Origin: Desulfoferula mesophila
GTDB lineage: Bacteria; Desulfobacterota; Desulfarculia; Desulfarculales; Desulfarculaceae
Direction of reading: 5' to 3'
Assembly (NCBI RefSeq): GCF_037076455.1
Contig: NZ_AP028679.1
Span: forward strand, 2,929,501 to 2,993,500
Length of the DNA: 64,000 bases
The notes beneath the pieces were generated by a model. The model did not search any database. It saw only the letters and a program-made list of their open reading frames with translations, and was not told the DNA's origin. Made by a program: the position numbers and the translations under genes. Shown in pieces: positions 58,670-64,000 of this stretch (position 1 is the stretch's first letter; the number at the start of each line of letters is the position of its first letter).

Positions 58670-58717
58670 TAACGGGCACTCCTTGCCGGTAATAAGGCTA
58701 TAAGGCTTTAGCTAACG

Positions 58718-58746
58718 ATTGTATGCAGTTGGCTTGCTTCTGTCAA
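58718..58746 (-). promoter_or_regulatory. Promoter of the HU gene
   Basis: On the minus strand, TTGACA (58746-58741) and TACAAT (58723-58718) are separated by 17 bases, about 50 bases before the HU start. Both boxes match consensus at five or six positions. Confidence 0.8.
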
Positions 58747-59179
58747 GCGGCTTAAGCAAAATGCCCTTAGCCACTCCCCAGTGACGCTTCTTCGTCTATC
58801 ATGCCTAGTTGACCCACCCCCGGCCTGTCAAGCTATTTTTTTAAATTTTTCTAGGCATTAGTCTAACTTTCGTCTCGCCTGAGCCTCGAAAAACCGGAGA
58901 ACGTTCCCTTGAGCGGCGCATCCCGGCCCGCTGGAATTTGGGGCAAGCCCTCCCACTCATGCTATTAATAAAGCTTACTTTAAGCGCCGTAGGCCGCCGC
59001 GGCAGGCCAGGCGCCATGTTTCCCGCGGCGACGGCAGAGCCCTGATTGCCGGCAAATGGCCGGCATCCCGGTGGACAATCGCCCGGAACCCGCGCCTTGG
59101 CTGCCCGCCCTCGCCCGGTCCGTCGGTTCCGGCTTGGCCCGGGCCCGGCAAGGAGCGCGCGCAAAAACCCGCGACTTGA

Positions 59180-59208
59180 TTGCATCTATTGCCCCAGCGG
59201 GCTATATT
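59180..59208 (+). promoter_or_regulatory. Candidate promoter of the uppP operon
   Basis: TTGCAT (59180-59185) and TATATT (59203-59208) are 17 bases apart, 27 bases before the uppP ATG. The -10 box is good, the -35 only partial. Confidence 0.6.
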
Positions 59209-59235
59209 CCCATTCAATCGCACCTTGGAGCGTTC

Positions 59236-60033
59236 ATGGAGCTTTGGCAAGCGGCGGTACTGGGAGTAGTGCAGGGGCTCACCGAGTTTCTGCCCATCAG
59301 TTCCTCGGGGCATCTGGTCCTGGGGCAGCGCCTGTTGGGCTTCACCGAACCGGAGCTGATGTTCGACGTGGCGGTCCACGTGGGCACCCTGGTGGCGGTG
59401 GTATCGGTGTTTTGGCAAGACCTGTGGGGAATTCTGCGCGGCCTGTTCGTGTATGACGACCAGGATGGCCGCCAGGGGCGTCTCCTGTTGTGGCTGGTGG
59501 TGCTGGGCAGCATCCCCACGGCCATAATCGGTTTCGCCTTCAAGGACCTGTTCGAGTCCATGTTCTCCTCGCTGCTCATCGTGGGCCTGGCCCTGATAGT
59601 CACCGGTTGGCTGCTCCTATCCACCGCCCTGGTGCGCCGCCCGGGTCGCCCTCTGGAAAAGATGGGCGCGGGCCGGGCGTTAATCATCGGCTTGGCCCAG
59701 GGCCTGGCCATAACCCCGGGCATCAGCCGCTCGGGCAGCACCATCTCCGTGGCCCTGCTCTTGGGGGTCAACCGCAAAGTGGCCGCCCACTACTCCTTCG
59801 TGCTGTCCATCCCGGCCATCCTGGGAGCCCTGGTGTTGCAGCTGCACGAGTTGGGCGTGCCGGAGGCGGTGCGCACGGCGCCCATGATCGTTGGCTTCGT
59901 CGCCGCGGCGGTTAGCGGCTACTTTGCCTTGCGCCTGCTGCTTAAAATCGTGCAGGCTGGGGCCTTCCATTGGTTCGCGCCCTATTGCTTCGCGGTGGGT
60001 ATCTTCGCCCTGGCCTGGAATTTTTGGGGATAG
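59236..60033 (+). CDS. uppP: Undecaprenyl-diphosphatase
   Basis: This 265-residue membrane protein has seven to eight helices and the BacA family motifs GLTEFLPISSSGHLVLGQ and GLAITPGISRSGSTIS. It recycles undecaprenyl diphosphate to the monophosphate for cell-wall synthesis. The ATG has TTGGAG just before it. manC follows after three bases, so wall-lipid recycling and GDP-mannose synthesis share a transcript. Confidence 0.96.
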   Translation: MELWQAAVLGVVQGLTEFLPISSSGHLVLGQRLLGFTEPELMFDVAVHVGTLVAVVSVFWQDLWGILRGLFVYDDQDGRQGRLLLWLVVLGSIPTAIIGFAFKDLFESMFSSLLIVGLALIVTGWLLLSTALVRRPGRPLEKMGAGRALIIGLAQGLAITPGISRSGSTISVALLLGVNRKVAAHYSFVLSIPAILGALVLQLHELGVPEAVRTAPMIVGFVAAAVSGYFALRLLLKIVQAGAFHWFAPYCFAVGIFALAWNFWG

Positions 60034-60036
60034 TCG

Positions 60037-61119
60037 ATGAATTTGTACGCGGTGATCATGGCCGGAGGCTCGGGCACCCGATTTTGGCCCGCCAGCCGCC
60101 AAAAGAGACCCAAGCAGCTGCTCACCCTCACCGGGGAGCGCAGCCTCTTGCAGCAGACGGTGGACCGCCTGGGCCCCCTGACCCCCCTGGAGCGGGTGCT
60201 GGTGGTCACGGGCAGCCTGCACGCGGACGAGGTGCTGGAGCAGCTTCCCGATCTGCCCCCCGAGAACGTGCTGGCCGAACCCATGGGCCGCAACACCGCC
60301 GCCGCCTGCGGCCTGGCCGCCGCCTGGGTGGCCCGGCGCGATCCCCAGGCGGTGTGCCTGGTGCTGCCCGCCGACCATCTGATCATCGACGAGATGTTGT
60401 TCCTGACCACCCTGCGGCGCGCCGCCGAGTTGGCCGCCGCCCAGCAGGTGCTGGTCACCCTGGGGCTCACCCCCCGTTTTGCGGCCACCGGCTTCGGCTA
60501 CATCGAGACCGGCCAGGTGGCCGATCCCCAGCCGCCGGCCATCAGCCACGTGGCCGCTTTCCACGAAAAGCCCGACCTGGCCACGGCCGAGGAATATCTG
60601 GGCAGCGGACGGCATTTGTGGAATTCGGGCATGTTCGCCTGGCGGGCCGGGGTGCTCCTGGACGAGCTGTCCCGGCATCTGCCTGATTTGGCCAAGGGGC
60701 TGGGCGAACTGGGCCCCTGCCTGGGCCAGGCGGACCAGGACGACACCATGCAATGCGTCTATCCGGACCTGCCCGCCATCAGCATAGACCACGGGGTGCT
60801 GGAGAAAAGCTCCCGACTCAGGGTGGTCAAGGCCGACTTCGGCTGGTCCGACGTGGGCTCCTGGGAGGCCATGAGCGAGCTGTGGGAGCTGGACCACCTG
60901 GGCAACGCCTGCCGGGAGGGAAAGCAGCAGATCCACGCGGTGGATTCCCACGGCAACGTGGTCTCCGCCGGGGGGCGGCTCGCCGCCCTGTTGGGAGTCA
61001 AGGACCTGGTGGTGGTGGTCACCGACGACGTGGTGCTGGTGGCCCCGCGCAGCAAGTGTCAGGAGGTGGGCCGCTTGTTGGACGAGCTGAAGGTGAAGGG
61101 CCGGGAGGAATATCTGTGA
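60037..61119 (+). CDS. manC: Mannose-1-phosphate guanylyltransferase
   Basis: This 360-residue protein has the nucleotidyltransferase start VIMAGGSGTRFWPASRQKRPKQ-like motif, LPADHLI, the FGWSDVGSWEAM sugar-site motif and a C-terminal beta-helix-like region. It makes GDP-mannose from mannose-1-phosphate. It lacks the C-terminal isomerase domain of bifunctional ManC, matching the presence of a separate manA. It lies in the uppP-manC-DedA-manA-manB operon. Confidence 0.95.
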   Translation: MNLYAVIMAGGSGTRFWPASRQKRPKQLLTLTGERSLLQQTVDRLGPLTPLERVLVVTGSLHADEVLEQLPDLPPENVLAEPMGRNTAAACGLAAAWVARRDPQAVCLVLPADHLIIDEMLFLTTLRRAAELAAAQQVLVTLGLTPRFAATGFGYIETGQVADPQPPAISHVAAFHEKPDLATAEEYLGSGRHLWNSGMFAWRAGVLLDELSRHLPDLAKGLGELGPCLGQADQDDTMQCVYPDLPAISIDHGVLEKSSRLRVVKADFGWSDVGSWEAMSELWELDHLGNACREGKQQIHAVDSHGNVVSAGGRLAALLGVKDLVVVVTDDVVLVAPRSKCQEVGRLLDELKVKGREEYL

Positions 61120-61142
61120 GCCGAAAGGGGACTAACTAGCGC

Positions 61143-61748
61143 ATGGAATGGATCAAGGAAATGGCCGCGTGGGTGGCCCACTTCGCCCAGACCCCCTACG
61201 GCGGCTGGGCCCTGTTCGCCCTGGCCTTTGCCGAAAGCTCGTTTTTCCCCATCCCCCCGGACGTGCTGCTCATGGCCCTGTGCGCGGTCAAGCCGGAGTA
61301 CAGCCTGTGGTTCGCCACCATCTGCACCGTGGCCTCGGTGCTGGGGGGCATGTTCGGCTATTTCATCGGCATCAAGGGCGGACGCCCCCTGATGTTCCGC
61401 TGGTTCTCCGCCGACAAGATCAAGCTGGTGGAGGGTTATTACCAACGCTACGACGTGTGGGCCGTGGGCGCGGCCGGGCTGACCCCCCTGCCCTACAAGC
61501 TGTTCACCATCACCGCCGGGGTATTCGACCTGAGCTTCCCCCGCTTCGTGGTGGCCTCGATAATCAGCCGGGGGGCCCGCTTCTACGCCCTGGGACTCAT
61601 CTTCTGGTACTTCGGGCCGGCCATCCAGGCCTGGGTCAAGGAGTACTTCGGCTGGATCGCGGTCAGCTTCTTCGTGCTGCTGGTGGGCGGCTTCTGGGTG
61701 GTAAAACACCTGGGCAGCAAGGCGGCCAAGAGCGGAGAGAGCCTGTGA
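61143..61748 (+). CDS. DedA/SNARE-associated (VTT) membrane protein
   Basis: This 201-residue protein has four to five hydrophobic segments with the VTT motifs FAESSFFPIPPDVLLMALC and GYFIGIKGG, and the later LTPLPYKLFTITAGVF. It may translocate lipid carriers such as undecaprenyl phosphate. Its place between manC and manA, near uppP, supports a link to cell-envelope lipid or sugar traffic. Confidence 0.9.
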   Translation: MEWIKEMAAWVAHFAQTPYGGWALFALAFAESSFFPIPPDVLLMALCAVKPEYSLWFATICTVASVLGGMFGYFIGIKGGRPLMFRWFSADKIKLVEGYYQRYDVWAVGAAGLTPLPYKLFTITAGVFDLSFPRFVVASIISRGARFYALGLIFWYFGPAIQAWVKEYFGWIAVSFFVLLVGGFWVVKHLGSKAAKSGESL

Positions 61749-62746
61749 GCCTTCCCTTCGGACCGCTCAGGCTCATCCCCGTGTTCTTGCCCAAGGTCTG
61801 GGCCGAGCCCCACTTTCCCGAGCCTTGGGCCTCCCGCCTGGGGGTTCCCCTGGGCATCGGCGAGGTCTGGCTGGCCTCGGACCGTTTGCACGTGACCAAG
61901 GTGGCCGCCGGTCCCCTAGTGGGCCAGGGCCTGGACCGGGTGGTGGCCCAGTGGCCGGACTACATCCTGGGGCCGGGCGCGGCCCCCGGCTTCCCCCTGC
62001 TGCTCAAGCTATTAAACGTGGGCCAGTGGCTCTCGGTGCAGGTGCACCCCGACGATCCCACCGCCGCGCGGCTGGAAAACGAGCCCTGGGGCAAGGGCGA
62101 GGCCTGGCACATCCTGCACGCCCAAACCGGGGCCCAACTGGTGCACGGCCTGAGCGCGGGCGCCGACGCCCGGCAGGTGGCCCAAGCCGCGGCCGAAAAC
62201 CGGCTGCCCGAGATCCTGGCCAAGGTCCCGGCCAACTCCGGCGACACCTTCGACGTGCCCGCGGGCACCCTGCACACCACCGGGCCGGGCCTGTTGATCC
62301 TGGAGGTGCAGCAGGCCTCGGACCTCACCTACCGCCTCTACGACTGGGACCGCCCCGGCCCGGACGGCAAGCCCCGGCCCCTGCACCTGCAGCGGGCCCT
62401 GGAGGCGCTCAAGCCCAGCGGGCCGGGCGAACCCACGCCCTCCCGAACCCTGTCGCCGCCGCCCTGGCAGGTGCAATCCCTGGTCACCACCGCTTCATTC
62501 GGGCTGCTCAAATATGCCATTATGGGTAAGGGCGCCCTGGAGCGCCCCGGCGGCGGACCCGGCCTGCTGTGGGTGGAACGGGGCCGGGGCAAGCTGGGCT
62601 TCCCCGGCGGCGAGCATCCCCAAGAGCAGCTCCGTCCGGGTCAGTGCTGGCTGTTGCCCGCCGGATTGGCGCCGGCCATGGTGGAGCCCGCCGAAGACAT
62701 GATTTTTTATCAAGCCTGGGCCCCCGGCCCCGGCGAGTCGGCCTAG
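61745..62746 (+). CDS. manA: Mannose-6-phosphate isomerase, class I
   Basis: GTG at 61745 overlaps the previous stop (GTGA). The ~333-residue cupin-fold enzyme has metal-site residues in VQVHPDD, GKGEAWHIL and PAGTLHTTG. It converts fructose-6-phosphate and mannose-6-phosphate. With manC and the mutase it makes GDP-mannose from central sugars. The start is more distal than the longer open frame. Confidence 0.93.
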   Translation: MSLPFGPLRLIPVFLPKVWAEPHFPEPWASRLGVPLGIGEVWLASDRLHVTKVAAGPLVGQGLDRVVAQWPDYILGPGAAPGFPLLLKLLNVGQWLSVQVHPDDPTAARLENEPWGKGEAWHILHAQTGAQLVHGLSAGADARQVAQAAAENRLPEILAKVPANSGDTFDVPAGTLHTTGPGLLILEVQQASDLTYRLYDWDRPGPDGKPRPLHLQRALEALKPSGPGEPTPSRTLSPPPWQVQSLVTTASFGLLKYAIMGKGALERPGGGPGLLWVERGRGKLGFPGGEHPQEQLRPGQCWLLPAGLAPAMVEPAEDMIFYQAWAPGPGESA

Positions 62747-62763
62747 AGAGGAGAACCCGAGTA

Positions 62764-64000
62764 ATGAACCCCAATATTTTCCGCGAATACGACATCCGGG
62801 GCGTGGTGGACCAGGACATTCACGACGCCGACGTGGTGACCCTGGGCAAGGCCATCGGCACCTACATGGAAGGCAAGGCGGTCAAGACCATAACCTTGGG
62901 CCGCGATTGCCGCCTGAGCGCCGACCGCTACCGCGACCTGCTCTGCGAAGGCCTGCTGTCCACCGGCCGCCACATCAAGGAAATCGGCGTGGTAACCACT
63001 CCCATGCTGTATTTCTCGGTGTTTCATTTCGAGACCGACGGCGGGGTGATGATCACCGCCAGCCACAACCCGGGCAATTACAACGGCTTCAAGGTGATGA
63101 TCGGCAAGAGCACCATCTACGGCGAGGAGATTCAAAAGCTCTACCAGATCGCCGAGGCCGGCCGGTTCACCCAGGGAGAGGGCTCCAGGGAAGAGGTGGA
63201 CGTGACCACACCCTACTCCGACTACCTGGTGGAACACATCGACATCCCCAAAAAGCTCAAGATCGCGGTGGACTCGGGCAACGGCACCGCCGGCCCGGTG
63301 GTGCTGCCCATCATGCAGCGCCTGGGCATCGAGGTGACTCCCCTGTATTGCGAGATGGACGGCACCTTCCCCAACCACGAGCCCGACCCCACCGTGCCGG
63401 CCAACCTCACCGACCTAATCGCCACGGTAAAGGACAAGGGCCTCATGGCCGGGGTGGCCTTTGACGGCGACTGCGACCGGGTGGGCGTGGTGGACGAAAA
63501 GGGCCAGATCATCTTCGGCGACATGCTCCTGGCCATCTTCGCCCGCAGCATCGTCAAGGAGCATCCCGGCGCCCTGTTCATCGGCGAGGTCAAGTGCTCC
63601 AAGAACCTCTACGACGACATCGAAAAGCACGGGGGCAAGGCCCTGATGTGGCGCACCGGCCACAGCCTGATCAAGCAGAAGATGGCCGAGACCGGGGCGC
63701 TTTTGGCCGGCGAAATGAGCGGCCACATGTTCTTCAAGCACCGCTGGTTCGGCTTTGACGACGGCATCTACGCCGCCCTGCGCTTCTGCGAGCTGCTGGC
63801 CGCCAGCCAAGCGCCCCTGTCCACCTGGTTGGCGGACATGCCCCCGGTGGTCTCCACCCCGGAGATCCGGGTGGAGTGCGCCGACGACATCAAGTTCCAG
63901 GTGGTGGAGCACGTGAAAAAGGCCATGTCCGGCGACTACGAGGTCATCGACGTGGACGGGGTGCGGGTGAACTTCCCGGACGGCTGGGGTCTGGTGCGGG
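62764..64000 (+). CDS. Phosphomannomutase/phosphoglucomutase (3' truncated by window end)
   Basis: The ATG at 62764 follows GAGAGGAGAA. About 412 residues are present and the frame is open at the last base. Conserved parts are the start FREYDIRGVVD, the phosphoserine loop TASHNP, the metal loop DGDCDRVG and the sugar-binding GEMSGH. It converts mannose-6-phosphate to mannose-1-phosphate for manC and may also act on glucose phosphates. The frame continues past base 64000. Confidence 0.94.
   Translation, partial: MNPNIFREYDIRGVVDQDIHDADVVTLGKAIGTYMEGKAVKTITLGRDCRLSADRYRDLLCEGLLSTGRHIKEIGVVTTPMLYFSVFHFETDGGVMITASHNPGNYNGFKVMIGKSTIYGEEIQKLYQIAEAGRFTQGEGSREEVDVTTPYSDYLVEHIDIPKKLKIAVDSGNGTAGPVVLPIMQRLGIEVTPLYCEMDGTFPNHEPDPTVPANLTDLIATVKDKGLMAGVAFDGDCDRVGVVDEKGQIIFGDMLLAIFARSIVKEHPGALFIGEVKCSKNLYDDIEKHGGKALMWRTGHSLIKQKMAETGALLAGEMSGHMFFKHRWFGFDDGIYAALRFCELLAASQAPLSTWLADMPPVVSTPEIRVECADDIKFQVVEHVKKAMSGDYEVIDVDGVRVNFPDGWGLVR

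Larger units (their letters stand above)
58670..59235 (+). other. 566-base non-coding stretch between HU and uppP
   Basis: No convincing gene lies here. It holds the HU promoter (58718-58746), an AT-rich patch near 58830-58855, and the uppP promoter (59180-59208). The rest is ordinary GC-rich sequence with no tRNA or repeat seen. Confidence 0.7.

Overview
The window is a GC-rich bacterial chromosome segment that looks like an anaerobic deltaproteobacterium (Desulfobacterota). This rests on gene content: a HydB-type NuoE/NuoF pair, a diheme cytochrome c, cobalamin-assembly genes, a Cys-tailed SO_0444-type permease, and a YhaO/YhaN-like pair. It is an inference, not a taxonomic assignment. Coding density is high. 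Neighbouring genes often overlap by 1-4 bases, so most blocks read as operons.

Layout. 1-3220: the end of a FecE-type ABC ATPase, then a strong promoter, a 20-residue Cys-rich peptide gene, a terminator, and a translationally coupled operon of a DUF192 protein, a small Cys-rich protein, a radical SAM/SPASM enzyme and a His-tailed cupin. This resembles a peptide-modification (RiPP) locus. 3221-5740: paired interspersed repeats, a bidirectional terminator, then a metal-efflux permease and an ArsR regulator divergent from a thioredoxin-like protein, with a perfect operator palindrome between them. 5839-11872: cytochrome c, thrC, thioesterase, rlmH, ANTAR regulator, NifU domain, purC, mdh. 12009-13112: an Xre/RES toxin-antitoxin pair in an AT-rich pocket. 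13392-19492 (minus): HD phosphohydrolase, slipin and NfeD, uracil-DNA glycosylase, coaBC, a lipoprotein, nitroreductase. 19651-24525: a dipeptide-type ABC transporter and small enzymes. 24537-29814: a LexA-like core without a DNA-binding domain, an amidohydrolase, and a nuclease/ATPase pair.

29822-34620: an MBL-fold hydrolase, then an AT-rich foreign gene broken by two head-to-head IS3-family elements, which together are flanked by a 4-bp duplication. 34624-43772 (minus): nuoF and nuoE, cobS-cobT-cobU, lolA, ftsK, plsC. 43799-46892: ssb, glycosyltransferase, Sua5/YciO, racemase. 46931-56773 (minus): MFS exporter, EI24 protein, sppA, rpsA, cmk, hisC, and a cluster of small proteins ending in a SPOR protein. 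56928-58669: IclR regulator, a zinc-ribbon protein, an SRP RNA that appears to carry an extra 5' Alu-like domain, and HU. 59236-64000: uppP and a GDP-mannose operon (manC, DedA-like gene, manA, phosphomannomutase running off the end).

The most novel-looking parts are the Cys-rich peptide/radical SAM locus, the hybrid IS pair inside an AT-rich gene that may encode a HEPN-like protein, and the large-type SRP RNA. All calls are from reading the sequence; no database search was run.
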